14,329 nt of DNA from Atopobium sp. (GTDB lineage Bacteria; Actinomycetota; Coriobacteriia; Coriobacteriales; Atopobiaceae). The notes beneath the pieces are model-generated. The model worked only from the letters and a program-made list of their open reading frames with translations, was not told where the DNA came from and did not search any database. Made by a program: the position numbers and the translations under genes. Positions 1 to 8,564 of this stretch are shown here, piece by piece. Within the stretch, counting starts at the first letter, position 1; every line of letters starts with the position of its first letter. Location: positions 1 to 14,329 of the forward strand of contig JABZHD010000014.1 in the NCBI GenBank assembly GCA_015259045.1, in the 5' to 3' direction.

Positions 1-1670
1 TCATTAAGCGTCTGTTCCTGCTTGGCAACCCTCTGACGCTTACCGAGACCATGTCTGATGAGCTTATTGAGATTGTTGCTGATGACCTTGGTCGCCAGAT
101 TAAGATCATGTCCAAGGAAGAGGAGAATTCCTTCACCTTCTACGATGATCCTAAGGACTTGAAGCCACGTCCTCCAGTAGTTACCGTCATGGGTCACGTT
201 GACCACGGTAAGACATCGCTTCTGGACGCAATCCGTCACACTGGCGTTGCAGCTGGCGAGGCCGGCGGCATTACACAGGCAATCGGTGCTTCTCAGGTCA
301 CCATTAACGGCCGTGAGATTACCTTCATCGATACCCCAGGTCACGAAACCTTTACCGCTATGCGTGCTCGTGGTGCAAAGGTTACCGATATTGTCATTCT
401 GATTGTTGCTGCAGACGACGGCGTTATGCCTCAGACCATTGAGTCTATTAACCACGCAAAGGCTGCTGGCGTTCCAATTGTTGTTGCTGTCAACAAGATT
501 GATAAGCCAGGCGCAGATCCTACCCGCGTTCGTCAGGAGCTCACCGAGTACGGTGTTATTCCTGAGGAGTGGGGCGGACAGAACATGTTTGTTGACATCT
601 CCGCTAAGCAGAATTTGGGCATCGACGATCTTCTCGAGACCATTCTTTTGCAGGCAGATGTCCTTGAGCTGAAGGCAAACCCAGACACCTTTGCGTCTGG
701 TAACGTTCTTGAGGCTAAACTTGACCGTGGTCGTGGCTCTGTTGCTACTGTTTTGGTTACACGCGGTACACTCCACATTGGAGATGCTCTTGTTGCTGGT
801 ATGGCCTTTGGCCGCGTCCGTGCAATGCTTGATCCTAAGGGCAACGCAGTTACTACCGCAGGCCCTTCTGACGCAGTTGAGATTCTTGGTCTGCAGACCG
901 TTCCTGGCGCAGGCGATGAGTTCCGTGTCTTCCAGGAGGAGCGCGACGCCCGTGAGCTTGCTGATCAGCGCGCCCTTAAGGCTCGTATTGAAGAGCAGAA
1001 CCGTGTTAAGCACGTTACCCTCGAGAACCTCTTTGACACCATGGCTGACCGTGACGTCAAGGAACTCAACCTCATCATCAAGGCTGATGTTCAGGGCTCC
1101 ATCGAGGCTCTCCAGGACTCCCTGGACAAGATGGACCAGTCCGAGGTTCGTATCAGCACCATTCACTCTGCTGTTGGTGGAATCACCGAGACCGACGTTG
1201 TTCTCGCCGATGCATCCAACGCAATCATCATTGGCTTTGGCGTCCGTCCAGATGCAAAGGCCAAGCTTGCTGCAGAGCGCGTAGGCGTTGAGATTAGAAC
1301 CTATAGCGTTATCTACAAGGCAATCGAAGAGATTGACGCTGCTCGTATTGGTATGCTTAAGCCAACTGAGCAGGAAGTTCAGACTGGCGTTGCTGAGGTT
1401 CGCGATACCTTCAAGGTTCCTAAGGTTGGTATTGCTGCAGGCTGCATGATTTCTGAGGGCGAGATTTCTCGCGACGATAACATCCGACTCATTCGTGACG
1501 GTTTTGTTGTCTACGACGGAAAGATTGCATCGCTCAGGCGCTTCAAAGACGACGTTAAGAGCGTTAAATCCGGCTATGAATGCGGTATTGGCCTTGAGAA
1601 CTTCCAGGACATCAAGCCTGGCGACCAGCTTGAGGGCTATCGCATTGAGCAGGTGGCTCGTACCGAGTAA
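1..1670 (+). CDS. infB: Translation initiation factor IF-2, 5'-truncated by the window edge
   Basis: IF-2 is the GTPase that brings fMet-tRNA to the 30S subunit and promotes 50S joining. The frame is open from base 3; the first ATG, at 51, is internal, because the 16 codons before it (IKRLFLLGNPLTLTET) are IF-2-like sequence, so the true start lies outside the window. About 555 residues are visible. Counting from the ATG at 51, the G domain shows G1 GHVDHGKTS (about 48-56), the switch segment AGGITQAIGA, G3 DTPGHETF, G4 NKID and G5 SAK. Domain II, the linker helix, the IF2-C1 domain and the C-terminal fMet-tRNA-binding C2 domain (from about MLKPTEQEVQ to the end) follow in normal order. The stop is 11 bases before rbfA, the usual nusA-infB-rbfA arrangement. 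Codon use is strongly biased, as expected for a highly expressed gene. No defects are visible. Confidence 0.97.
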   Translation, partial: IKRLFLLGNPLTLTETMSDELIEIVADDLGRQIKIMSKEEENSFTFYDDPKDLKPRPPVVTVMGHVDHGKTSLLDAIRHTGVAAGEAGGITQAIGASQVTINGREITFIDTPGHETFTAMRARGAKVTDIVILIVAADDGVMPQTIESINHAKAAGVPIVVAVNKIDKPGADPTRVRQELTEYGVIPEEWGGQNMFVDISAKQNLGIDDLLETILLQADVLELKANPDTFASGNVLEAKLDRGRGSVATVLVTRGTLHIGDALVAGMAFGRVRAMLDPKGNAVTTAGPSDAVEILGLQTVPGAGDEFRVFQEERDARELADQRALKARIEEQNRVKHVTLENLFDTMADRDVKELNLIIKADVQGSIEALQDSLDKMDQSEVRISTIHSAVGGITETDVVLADASNAIIIGFGVRPDAKAKLAAERVGVEIRTYSVIYKAIEEIDAARIGMLKPTEQEVQTGVAEVRDTFKVPKVGIAAGCMISEGEISRDDNIRLIRDGFVVYDGKIASLRRFKDDVKSVKSGYECGIGLENFQDIKPGDQLEGYRIEQVARTE

Positions 1671-1681
1671 GAAGGGACAGC

Positions 1682-2092
1682 ATGAAACAGAATCAGTTTT
1701 CTCGTCGTACTAATGAGATTGCTCGAGAAAAGCTCAGCTGGATCCTTTTGTTTGAAATTTCCGACCCTGATCTCCAGCTTGTGACTGTCACAAGCTGTGA
1801 GGTCTCGGTTGATAAGTCCTTTATGCGCGCGTATGTAAGCTGTGAACCTGATCGCTACGAGAAGGTCCTTGCAGCTCTCAAACGTGCAAAGGGTAGGATT
1901 CGCTCGCTTTTGGGTCATGCGTTGAACTGGCGTGTAACCCCTGAGCTTGATTTTAAGATTGATACCACTACCGATGAGGCTGAGCGCATTGCTCAGGCGC
2001 TTGAGGTGGTTCCACCAACTCTTGGTGTCGAGAAAGACGAGTTTGGATACCCTCTAGCTTCTGATGAAGAGAATTCTGGCGAGGAGGCGTAA
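1682..2092 (+). CDS. rbfA: 30S ribosome-binding factor A
   Basis: RbfA is a small KH-fold protein that binds immature 30S subunits and helps mature the 5' end of 16S rRNA, notably in the cold. The 136-residue length is normal for the family. Recognisable segments are the N-terminal basic helix with RRTNEIAREKLSWIL, the ISDPDLQLVTVTSCEVS strand region, and the helix-strand unit GRIRSLLGHALNWRVTPELD followed by a TTDEAERIAQAL helix. The C-terminus ends in an acidic tail (DEENSGEEA). A GAAGGGA ribosome binding site lies just before the ATG. The gene sits 11 bases after infB and 4 bases before the DHH phosphoesterase gene, whose ribosome binding site (GAGGAGG) is inside the last codons of rbfA. 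This implies translational coupling in one operon. Confidence 0.95.
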   Translation: MKQNQFSRRTNEIAREKLSWILLFEISDPDLQLVTVTSCEVSVDKSFMRAYVSCEPDRYEKVLAALKRAKGRIRSLLGHALNWRVTPELDFKIDTTTDEAERIAQALEVVPPTLGVEKDEFGYPLASDEENSGEEA

Positions 2093-2096
2093 GTAA

Positions 2097-3116
2097 GTGA
2101 CGTCACTGAATACAAAAGTCAGTCGTCCAGAGTTTGACGAGGTTATTGCTCTTATCGAGCAGGCCTCGTCAATCGTCGTTTGTGCGCATACTTCTCCTGA
2201 TGGAGATGCTATTGGCTCTGGATTAGCACTTTCTTCCATTATTCAGAGAAGATGGCCTAGCAAAACTGTCACTAATCTTTTGGCAGATGCTGATGGGGAA
2301 GTACCACGTATTTACAAGTTTCTTGATGGTACTGACAGCTTTGTTCCTGCAAATAAGTACGAGGGTACTCCAGACCTTTTTATCTGCGTAGACCTATCTA
2401 CTGCAGGACGTTTGGCTGATGCAGAAGCACTGATGAACCGTTCTAAGACGGTGGCAGTGCTTGACCATCACCCCTATAACAACGTGTATTGGAATGCAGG
2501 ACTTGTGCGTCCTGATGCGGCGGCAACCGGTGTCATTATCACCGAGTTTGCATGTCATTTGGGTGCAGAACTTGTTCCCTCAGAGGCACAATGTCTTATG
2601 TGCGCTCTGGTAACTGATACCGGTCGTTTCCAGTACCAAAACGCTGACGGAGAGGCTTTTGAGGTTGCAAGTTTGCTGGTAGAAGCAGGCGCATCTCCTT
2701 CTCAGATTGCACTTCATGTCTATCAGAGTGACCGCTTGGCCTATCTTCACCTTGCCGCAAAGGTTATGGGCCGCATTCGCACTTTTGGTGAGGGTCGCGT
2801 TGCTTACAGCTACGTCACCACCGCAGATCTTTCTGCGTCAGGAGTTCCCCTTGCCGAGATGGATGGCCTGGTAGACATTGTGCGCTGCGTTGAGGGAACA
2901 GAAATTGCCCTCTTCCTCAAAGAGGTAGCTGGTGGAAAGGTTCGCGGCAATCTGCGTTCCAAATCTCAGCTTGATATCTCTGGTGTTGCACGTCAAATGG
3001 GTGGCGGTGGCCACACTGCCGCTGCAGGCTTTACCGCTGAAGGCACCATTGACGACGTATTTACTCAGATAGTTCCTCTGCTCATTGATCTTCTCGCACT
3101 TGACAAGGAGTCATAG
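2097..3116 (+). CDS. nrnA: DHH/DHHA1 phosphoesterase, NrnA-type nanoRNase / pAp phosphatase
   Basis: The protein has 339 residues and starts at GTG, chosen because GAGGAGG lies 10 bases upstream, inside rbfA. It has the two-domain layout of bifunctional oligoribonuclease/3'-phosphoadenosine-5'-phosphate phosphatase. The DHH domain shows HTSPDGDAIGSGLAL (31-45), VDLS (98-101) and LDHH (122-125), all metal-ligand motifs. The C-terminal DHHA1 domain carries the substrate-binding glycine motif GGGGH (302-306). Family members degrade 2-5 nucleotide RNAs and dephosphorylate pAp in the cytoplasm using Mn2+. The position between rbfA and truB is a conserved neighbourhood for this family in Gram-positive bacteria. 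The TAG stop abuts the truB start with no spacer. The exact balance of nanoRNase and pAp phosphatase activity cannot be read from sequence. Confidence 0.9.
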   Translation: MTSLNTKVSRPEFDEVIALIEQASSIVVCAHTSPDGDAIGSGLALSSIIQRRWPSKTVTNLLADADGEVPRIYKFLDGTDSFVPANKYEGTPDLFICVDLSTAGRLADAEALMNRSKTVAVLDHHPYNNVYWNAGLVRPDAAATGVIITEFACHLGAELVPSEAQCLMCALVTDTGRFQYQNADGEAFEVASLLVEAGASPSQIALHVYQSDRLAYLHLAAKVMGRIRTFGEGRVAYSYVTTADLSASGVPLAEMDGLVDIVRCVEGTEIALFLKEVAGGKVRGNLRSKSQLDISGVARQMGGGGHTAAAGFTAEGTIDDVFTQIVPLLIDLLALDKES

Positions 3117-4058
3117 GTGAAGCGAGGAGCAAGTGGAATTAACGCACTTATTGCAGTTGACAAGCCGCTTGGCTTAACCAGTCATGACGTGGTTTCTTGC
3201 GTTCGTCGCGCATTTGGCGAGAAACGCGTGGGACACGCGGGCACTTTGGATCCTAATGCAAGCGGCGTGCTGGTAGTGGGTATTGGCCTTGCCACAAAGC
3301 TGTTGGGGCTTCTGACGCTTGACCGCAAGGGATATGTAGCCGACATTTCGTTTGGAGCTCGCACCTCAACTGATGACGCAGACGGTGAGGTTGTGTCCAC
3401 AGCCCCAGTACCTGCAGAGTTGCGCGAGGAAGCGTTTGCCCGCGCTGCGTGCGCAAAGTTGGTGGGTTCCATAGATCAGCTGCCACCAGCGGTTTCCGCA
3501 ATTTCTGTTGATGGTAAACGTGCCTATCAGCTTGTTCGTGAAGGCAAAATGCCAGAACTAACGGCACGTAGAGTCTCTATTTACGACGCTACGCTTTTGG
3601 CGGTGCATGCGCCTTCTACTGAGGATGACTCACTGGTGTGGACGGTTGCTTTTGATGTTTCTAAAGGCACGTATATCAGAAGCATTGCTCGAGACCTAGG
3701 TCAGTCTCTTGGCACAGAGGCTCACATTAGTGGCCTAAGAAGGACATTCTCTGGCCCCATTACGCTTGGTAGCTGCGCTTTATTAGAAGAGCTTGAACAA
3801 AGCCCAGCTCAAGTACTTGAAGCCAAACGCCTCAATCCAACTGAGGTTCTTGGCTATCCTGTGCACAGGTTGACTGGAGCAGAATACAAATGTGTTGAGG
3901 TTGGAAAGCGTTTTGGTATTCCAGAAGATCTTTCTGAGGTTGCTCATAACTCACTGGTCAGCCTTGTGTGGAATGATGCTCTTGTGGGAATTTGGACAAG
4001 GCAAGGTTCCTGTCTAGTCTGCCAGACCAACTTCTCTCAAGGTATTTTGTGTAAGTAA
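3117..4058 (+). CDS. truB: tRNA pseudouridine-55 synthase
   Basis: TruB isomerises U55 in the T-loop of tRNAs to pseudouridine. The 313-residue protein begins at a GTG directly after the nrnA stop, with AAGGAG at 3105-3110 as ribosome binding site. The diagnostic motif GHAGTLDPNASGVLVVG is at 39-55, with catalytic Asp45 in GTLDP. Other TruB signatures are the early VDKPLGLTSHDVV segment, KGYVADISFGARTSTDDADGE (TruB motif with the conserved Tyr), QLPPAVSAISVDGKRAY, and the SKGTYIRSIARDLG segment near 183-196. The C-terminal part after about residue 240 resembles the short PUA-like tail but is weakly conserved. The gene lies 8 bases before ribF; truB-ribF adjacency is standard in bacteria. No frame damage is visible. 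Confidence 0.95.
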   Translation: MKRGASGINALIAVDKPLGLTSHDVVSCVRRAFGEKRVGHAGTLDPNASGVLVVGIGLATKLLGLLTLDRKGYVADISFGARTSTDDADGEVVSTAPVPAELREEAFARAACAKLVGSIDQLPPAVSAISVDGKRAYQLVREGKMPELTARRVSIYDATLLAVHAPSTEDDSLVWTVAFDVSKGTYIRSIARDLGQSLGTEAHISGLRRTFSGPITLGSCALLEELEQSPAQVLEAKRLNPTEVLGYPVHRLTGAEYKCVEVGKRFGIPEDLSEVAHNSLVSLVWNDALVGIWTRQGSCLVCQTNFSQGILCK

Positions 4059-4066
4059 GGACGCAC

Positions 4067-5104
4067 GTGAACAAGGTAGAACGTATAAGAGATTCTGTTT
4101 TGTATGGAAGTCATCTGCCGGCTCCGCTTGAGCTTGGTGACGCTGACTTCTATACACTGCGTTCTGACTGCTACAGGCAGCCTTGCGTGTGCGTGCTTGG
4201 TGTCTTTGACGGTCTTCATGAGGGCCATCAGGGGCTTCTCGCCAGCGCAAAGAAAGACGCTGAAGCTCGCAATGTGCCACTTGTTGCTGTGACGTTTCTG
4301 CCCGATCCTGTTGAGGTGCTGTTTGATGGTTCTCCTCGACGTTTGCTCTCGGGAGAAGACAGGCTTCGCGCGCTTGCCGCATGGGGAGTCGACGGCATTC
4401 TGGTGCATCACTTTACCCGCGAGTTTGCGGCATTGAGTGCTACGCAATACGTTGAGGGTAAGTTGCTTCCAAGCGTCTCGGCCGTGTCTGTTCATGTGGG
4501 TTCTGACTTTGGTCTGGGAGCTCAAGGCGCTGAAGGAAGCGCTTTGCTCACCTCGCTTGGACACAAACACGGTTTTGAAGTTCATGCTCACGAGCTTTTT
4601 TGTTCGGGTGGACAGAAAATTTCTGCCACTCGTATTAGGGGCTTGCTTGAGCAGGGCAAAGTTGAGGAGGCAGCAAGCCTGCTCGGCCGCTGGCACTTTT
4701 TAAGCGGTGTGGTCAAGCATGGTCGTGGTCAGGGCACTGGCTTTGGTTTTCCTACGGCAAATGTTGCACTTGACCTCAGAGATTGCATTCCTCAAGACGG
4801 CGTGTATGCGTGCTATGTGGTCCATGGCGCAACAGCTTGGCCTGCTGCGGTTAATGTGGGAAAAGCTCCTTCATTTGAGTCTCAAACAGGACCTTTGCTT
4901 GAGGCTAATCTTCTAGGTTTTAGCGGTAACTTATATGATTTAGAGGTTCAGACGGTATTTGTGAAGAGACTGAGGGAATCTAAAAAATTTGATTCGCTGG
5001 AAGACCTCAAGCAAGCCGTTCGTGGAAATATAGATTGGGTAGCCCAGAATCTGGGTACGACTTCATATAACTTAGAAAGCGGGGAGGTGGAAGATGATAA
5101 CTGA
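4067..5104 (+). CDS. ribF: Bifunctional riboflavin kinase / FAD synthetase
   Basis: RibF converts riboflavin to FMN and FMN to FAD. The 345-residue protein starts at GTG (TAAGGA upstream, overlapping the truB stop). The N-terminal nucleotidyltransferase domain has LGVFDGLHEGHQGLL with the HxGH ATP motif at 51-54. The ISATRIRGLLEQG motif (185-197) and LLGRWHFLSG (205-214) bridge to the C-terminal flavokinase domain, which has GFGFPTANV (225-233) for ATP/Mg2+ and flavin binding, followed by LEANLLGFSGNLYDLEVQTV (278-297) containing the likely base Glu279. Some kinase positions are looser than in textbook members: NVGKAPSF replaces the NxGxRPTF form, and GNLYD replaces DLYG. This is probably divergence rather than loss of function. 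The 3' end overlaps dnaG by 11 bases, so the two are probably translationally coupled. Confidence 0.93.
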   Translation: MNKVERIRDSVLYGSHLPAPLELGDADFYTLRSDCYRQPCVCVLGVFDGLHEGHQGLLASAKKDAEARNVPLVAVTFLPDPVEVLFDGSPRRLLSGEDRLRALAAWGVDGILVHHFTREFAALSATQYVEGKLLPSVSAVSVHVGSDFGLGAQGAEGSALLTSLGHKHGFEVHAHELFCSGGQKISATRIRGLLEQGKVEEAASLLGRWHFLSGVVKHGRGQGTGFGFPTANVALDLRDCIPQDGVYACYVVHGATAWPAAVNVGKAPSFESQTGPLLEANLLGFSGNLYDLEVQTVFVKRLRESKKFDSLEDLKQAVRGNIDWVAQNLGTTSYNLESGEVEDDN

Positions 5105-7076
5105 TGAAGATAAAGAGCGTGTAAGACAGGCAACGGACTTTGTCACGCTTGTGTCAGAGACAGTTGAGCTTAAACCTCGAGGTCAGGACTATTGGGGATG
5201 CTGTCCCTTCCACCAAGAAAAAAGCCCCTCATTCAAGATAAATCCCTCCACGGGTCTTTGGCACTGCTTTGGCGCTTGCTCCGAAGGCGGAGACGTCTTC
5301 AGCTATGTCATGAAGCGAGAAAACCTGGATTTTCCCGATGCCATTAGATATCTTGCTGATAAAGCAGGCATTACGCTTTCTGAAGAGGCTCATGTTTCTA
5401 AAGGACCTCGCAAGAATCGTTTGATCGAGTGCCTTACCGAGGCCGAGAATTACTTCCACTCCATGCTTATGCGCGGAAGGGGAGAAGGTCCTGAAGCAGC
5501 TCGTAGTTATCTTTCTGGCCGTGGATTTGGAGCAGCTGTCTGCAAGCGCTGGAAGCTGGGATATGCGCCTGGTAGAGGCGCGCTTGTGGCGCACTTGCGT
5601 AAATGTGGCTTTACCACGCAAGAGATGATTGCTGCCAACCTTGCCGTTGAGCGTAATGGTCGAATCAGCGACTGGTTCTATGATCGCGTGATGTTCCCCA
5701 TTCATGATGAACAGGGAAGAACCATTGCTTTTGGTGGACGAATTACTAAAAAGGTAGAAAACGCTCCCAAGTACCTTAATACCAGGGACACTTCCGTCTT
5801 TAATAAAGGCAAGCACCTCTTTGCCTACGACGTGGCAAAAGAGACTATTGCAGCTCAGTCTGAGGCCATAATTTGTGAGGGCTACACAGATGTTATTGCC
5901 ATGCACGAGGCTGGCTTTACTAATACTGTGGCAGCTCTTGGTACCGCATTTACGTCTGAGCACGTCAAGCTTATTGATCGTCAGCGTGCGCGCAAAATTA
6001 TTTGCATGTTTGATGGCGACGCCGCAGGTCAACACGCTGCTGCTCGTGCCATTAAATTTATCGATAAAACAACCGCTGCGTTTCTCTGTGTTGTTTTGCC
6101 CAATAATCAGGACCCCATGGAGTTTCTCGCCGAATCTGGTGCAGAAAAACTGCGTCCTATCTTAGACTCCGCTCGTCCACTCATGGACTTTGTCTTTGAT
6201 GCCACAACCGCGCAGTTTGACTTATCCGTGCCTGGTGGTCGAGTCAAGGCGCTTGAGGCTCTAGCATCCTTATTGGCTCCACTCAAGACATCGGTACTTC
6301 TGAGCGAGTATGCACTTCGTGTGTCTGACCTGCTTCATATTGATGTTGAGGAAGCAAAGCGCGCAATTAAAGCTGCTCCTATTCAAGACGATACGTTGGA
6401 TTCTCGTGCTTCAAAGGCAGCGCGTAAACAGCCTCAGAAGAGTGCGGCCAACTCTTCGTACAACTCAACTTCCAAGACTTCAACGTATACTGACGGTCCT
6501 TCATACGATGATGTCCCACCGTATGATGAGGTTCCGCCATATGACGATCCATCGTCGTATGTCGCCTCTGCTGATGCTTATACATCCCACGGTTCGCAGG
6601 GACTTTCCGCAGAAGACCGCAGACAGGTCAACTCAGAACTTGAGCTTTTAAGCGCTATGGCAACAAATCTGTCCTTGGTGCGAGAGTATCAAGACCGTAT
6701 TGCAGACTTTGTATGGGCTGATGCTCGCCACCAAACTATGGCATGGGCAATGCTTGCTACTCCAGAGGGAGCTACACCAGCGCAGGTAGTTGCTGCAGCT
6801 GCAGCTGTTGAGCCAAATGCGGCAGCTATTCTTTCGTCTGGTCGCGTGATATCTGAGGGCAACTCCGATACACGCCGCTCACTTGAGTTTATTGTTGATA
6901 CTGTTGACTACTACTCGGTGCAGCGCAAATTGCGAGAAATTCGTTCTAATTTACGCTCCAGTTCTTATGCAGGGGAGTCTTCTGACGGAACTCTAGCAGA
7001 AGAGCAGCTTGCCGCCGCACAAGCACTTCAGACACGAGCGCTGGAGTTAGGTAAGAGGCTTACTTCAGGGCAATAA
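5094..7076 (+). CDS. dnaG: DNA primase
   Basis: DnaG synthesises RNA primers for the replisome. The 660-residue protein starts at ATG 5094, inside the ribF end, with GGGGAGG at 5081-5087. The zinc-ribbon segment CPFHQEKSPSF has Cys37 and His40; the second ligand pair is Cys58 and Cys62 (HCFGACSEGGD). The canonical spacing there is CxxC, so this CxxxC is odd; the codons are unambiguous. The catalytic core follows, with the basic NRLIECL-AENYFHSML region and YAPGRG, and the TOPRIM domain with EGYTDVI (Glu262) and metal-binding DGD (307-309). After about residue 430 comes a low-complexity linker, including a hexapeptide repeat (about 469-486), then a helical C-terminal domain (about 505-660) in the position of the helicase-binding domain. 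Association with a ribosome-biogenesis operon on one side and rpoD on the other is a fusion of two classical clusters. Confidence 0.96.
   Translation: MITDEDKERVRQATDFVTLVSETVELKPRGQDYWGCCPFHQEKSPSFKINPSTGLWHCFGACSEGGDVFSYVMKRENLDFPDAIRYLADKAGITLSEEAHVSKGPRKNRLIECLTEAENYFHSMLMRGRGEGPEAARSYLSGRGFGAAVCKRWKLGYAPGRGALVAHLRKCGFTTQEMIAANLAVERNGRISDWFYDRVMFPIHDEQGRTIAFGGRITKKVENAPKYLNTRDTSVFNKGKHLFAYDVAKETIAAQSEAIICEGYTDVIAMHEAGFTNTVAALGTAFTSEHVKLIDRQRARKIICMFDGDAAGQHAAARAIKFIDKTTAAFLCVVLPNNQDPMEFLAESGAEKLRPILDSARPLMDFVFDATTAQFDLSVPGGRVKALEALASLLAPLKTSVLLSEYALRVSDLLHIDVEEAKRAIKAAPIQDDTLDSRASKAARKQPQKSAANSSYNSTSKTSTYTDGPSYDDVPPYDEVPPYDDPSSYVASADAYTSHGSQGLSAEDRRQVNSELELLSAMATNLSLVREYQDRIADFVWADARHQTMAWAMLATPEGATPAQVVAAAAAVEPNAAAILSSGRVISEGNSDTRRSLEFIVDTVDYYSVQRKLREIRSNLRSSSYAGESSDGTLAEEQLAAAQALQTRALELGKRLTSGQ
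6498..6563 (+). repeat. In-frame 18-base tandem repeat in the dnaG linker
   Basis: Three consecutive 18-base units encode PSYDDV, PPYDEV and PPYDDP, followed by a decayed fourth unit (SSYVAS). They lie in the disordered Ser/Thr/Pro-rich linker between the TOPRIM core and the C-terminal domain of DnaG. The units are diverged in third positions, so the array is not a very recent slippage product. It is acidic and aromatic; its function is unknown and could be only spacing. Confidence 0.75.
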
Positions 7077-7079
7077 AAA

Positions 7080-7133
7080 TACTCATTTTATGAGGATGCT
7101 ACTCATCTAATTTTTTATAAATTAAAATGAGTA
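7080..7133. promoter_or_regulatory. A/T-rich inverted repeat with alternative hairpins between dnaG and rpoD
   Basis: The 11-base arm TACTCATTTTA (7080-7090) is perfectly complementary to TAAAATGAGTA (7123-7133). Within it, CTCAT-TTT-ATGAG (7082-7094) can form a small hairpin of its own, and a second ACTCAT (7101-7106) can also pair with ATGAGT (7127-7132), so mutually exclusive foldings exist. The element starts 4 bases after the dnaG stop. It could be a weak 3' end for dnaG, an operator, or a leader element. No GC-rich stem or clear U-tract supports a standard terminator. Confidence 0.5.
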
Positions 7134-7135
7134 AT

Positions 7136-7166
7136 TTGATTAGGTAGAGAAACTTTTGGGTATAAA
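7136..7166 (+). promoter_or_regulatory. Candidate rpoD promoter
   Basis: TTGATT (7136-7141) and TATAAA (7161-7166) resemble the -35 and -10 elements of a primary-sigma promoter. The 19-base spacer is longer than the preferred 17, so strength is uncertain. Placement 31 bases before the rpoD GTG, directly after the inverted repeat, suits an rpoD-specific promoter. Read-through from dnaG is also possible. Confidence 0.4.
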
Positions 7167-7196
7167 GATTTGCGCTAATCTATCGAAAGGATATTT

Positions 7197-8564
7197 GTGG
7201 CTGCAAAAAAGGCAAATGAAGAGGTCAAACTCTCAGATGAGCTTACTAAAATTGTTGATGATCTGGTAAGTTCTTCAAAGTCTAACGGTAGTATCAGCGA
7301 AGACGATATTCAGGTTGCCATTCGTGACGTTGACGTTAATGATGATGAGCTTTCTGACCTGTATGATTCGCTGCGCGTTAAAGGTGTTGAGATTACTACC
7401 GCATCTGAAGCAACCGTTTCTTTCGCCATTGAAGATGACGCCGTAGAAGACGATTTTTCATCCGATGATGACTTGGATGACTCTTCTGATTTTGAAGATG
7501 AAGATGATGAAGATTTTGATGCCGTAAATGAGGCTCGCGAGGTCAAAGAGGCTCTCCGCTCTGTTTCTAAGGCAAAAGTCTCCAAGCCAAAACGTTCTTC
7601 TCGCGCTCGTGCTCGCCGTTCAGACACCACTACGGTTATGCTTACCGGCGATCCTGTCCGCATGTATCTTAAAGAGATTGGTAAGGTTGACCTGCTTACT
7701 GCATCAGAAGAGGTTCACCTTGCTATGAAGATTGAGGCAGGTACTGCAGCTTCTCAGAAGCTGGAGGATTTTGAGGACGGCCTCATCGAGCTTAACCGCG
7801 CAGAGCAGCGCCGCCTTATGCGTATTGAGTCTGTAGGACTTGATGCTAAGCAGCAGCTTATTTCGGCAAACCTTCGTCTTGTTGTCTCAATTGCAAAGCG
7901 CTATGTTGGCCGCGGTATGCTGTTCCTTGACCTTATCCAGGAAGGTAACCTGGGCCTTATTCGCGCTGTCGAGAAGTTCGATTACACCAAGGGCTTTAAG
8001 TTCTCAACATATGCTACGTGGTGGATTCGTCAGGCAATTACCCGTGCTATTGCAGACCAGGCACGTACCATTCGTATTCCTGTCCACATGGTAGAGACAA
8101 TCAACAAGCTGATCCGTGTTCAGCGTCAGCTTCTGCAAGATCTTGGTAGAGATCCTACCCCAGAAGAGATTGGCGCAGAAATGGGTATGTCTCCTGATCG
8201 CGTTCGCGAAATCCAGAAGATTAGCCAGGAGCCTGTCTCTCTTGAGACACCTATTGGTGAAGAAGAAGATTCACAGCTTGGAGACTTTATTGAGGACTCT
8301 TCAGCTGTTGCTCCACCAGATGCAGCTTCTGATTCAATGCTTCGTGAGCAGCTTGAGCAGGTTCTTGACGGCCTTGCTGATCGTGAGCGTAAGGTTATTA
8401 AGTTCCGCTTTGGTCTTGAGGATGGCCACCCTCGCACCCTTGAAGAGGTAGGCAAGGAGTTTGGAGTTACGCGCGAGCGTATTCGCCAGATTGAGTCCAA
8501 GACCTTGGCAAAGCTTCGTCATCCTTCTAGGTCCGGCCGTCTTAAGGACTATATGGAGGAGTAG
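7197..8564 (+). CDS. rpoD: RNA polymerase primary sigma factor (RpoD/SigA)
   Basis: This is the housekeeping sigma factor that directs RNA polymerase to -35/-10 promoters. The 455-residue protein begins at GTG 7197, preceded by GAAAGGA (7185-7191). Residues 1-75 form a region-1.1-like module. They are followed by a very acidic stretch (about 79-109, nearly all Asp/Glu/Ser/Phe) and a basic stretch rich in Arg/Lys (about 125-142). Region 1.2 starts at [11 protein letters not shown] (152-162). Regions 2.1-2.4 are seen in [17 protein letters not shown] (224-240), [19 protein letters not shown] (244-262) and [17 protein letters not shown] (269-285). Region 3 runs from [13 protein letters not shown] (292-304), and region 4 ends with the helix-turn-helix [20 protein letters not shown] (414-433). 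Completeness of regions 1.2-4 argues for the primary rather than an alternative sigma. dnaG-rpoD adjacency is a widespread gene order. Confidence 0.96.
   Translation: MAAKKANEEVKLSDELTKIVDDLVSSSKSNGSISEDDIQVAIRDVDVNDDELSDLYDSLRVKGVEITTASEATVSFAIEDDAVEDDFSSDDDLDDSSDFEDEDDEDFDAVNEAREVKEALRSVSKAKVSKPKRSSRARARRSDTTTVMLTGDPVRMYLKEIGKVDLLTASEEVHLAMKIEAGTAASQKLEDFEDGLIELNRAEQRRLMRIESVGLDAKQQLISANLRLVVSIAKRYVGRGMLFLDLIQEGNLGLIRAVEKFDYTKGFKFSTYATWWIRQAITRAIADQARTIRIPVHMVETINKLIRVQRQLLQDLGRDPTPEEIGAEMGMSPDRVREIQKISQEPVSLETPIGEEEDSQLGDFIEDSSAVAPPDAASDSMLREQLEQVLDGLADRERKVIKFRFGLEDGHPRTLEEVGKEFGVTRERIRQIESKTLAKLRHPSRSGRLKDYMEE

Noticed and set aside
4037..4696. 219-codon minus-strand open frame opposite ribF
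   Set aside because: It is fully antisense to a well-supported gene, and its product has no recognisable family features.
5229..6035. 268-codon minus-strand open frame opposite dnaG
   Set aside because: It is antisense to the primase zinc-binding and TOPRIM coding sequence; its length is explained by the codon bias of dnaG.
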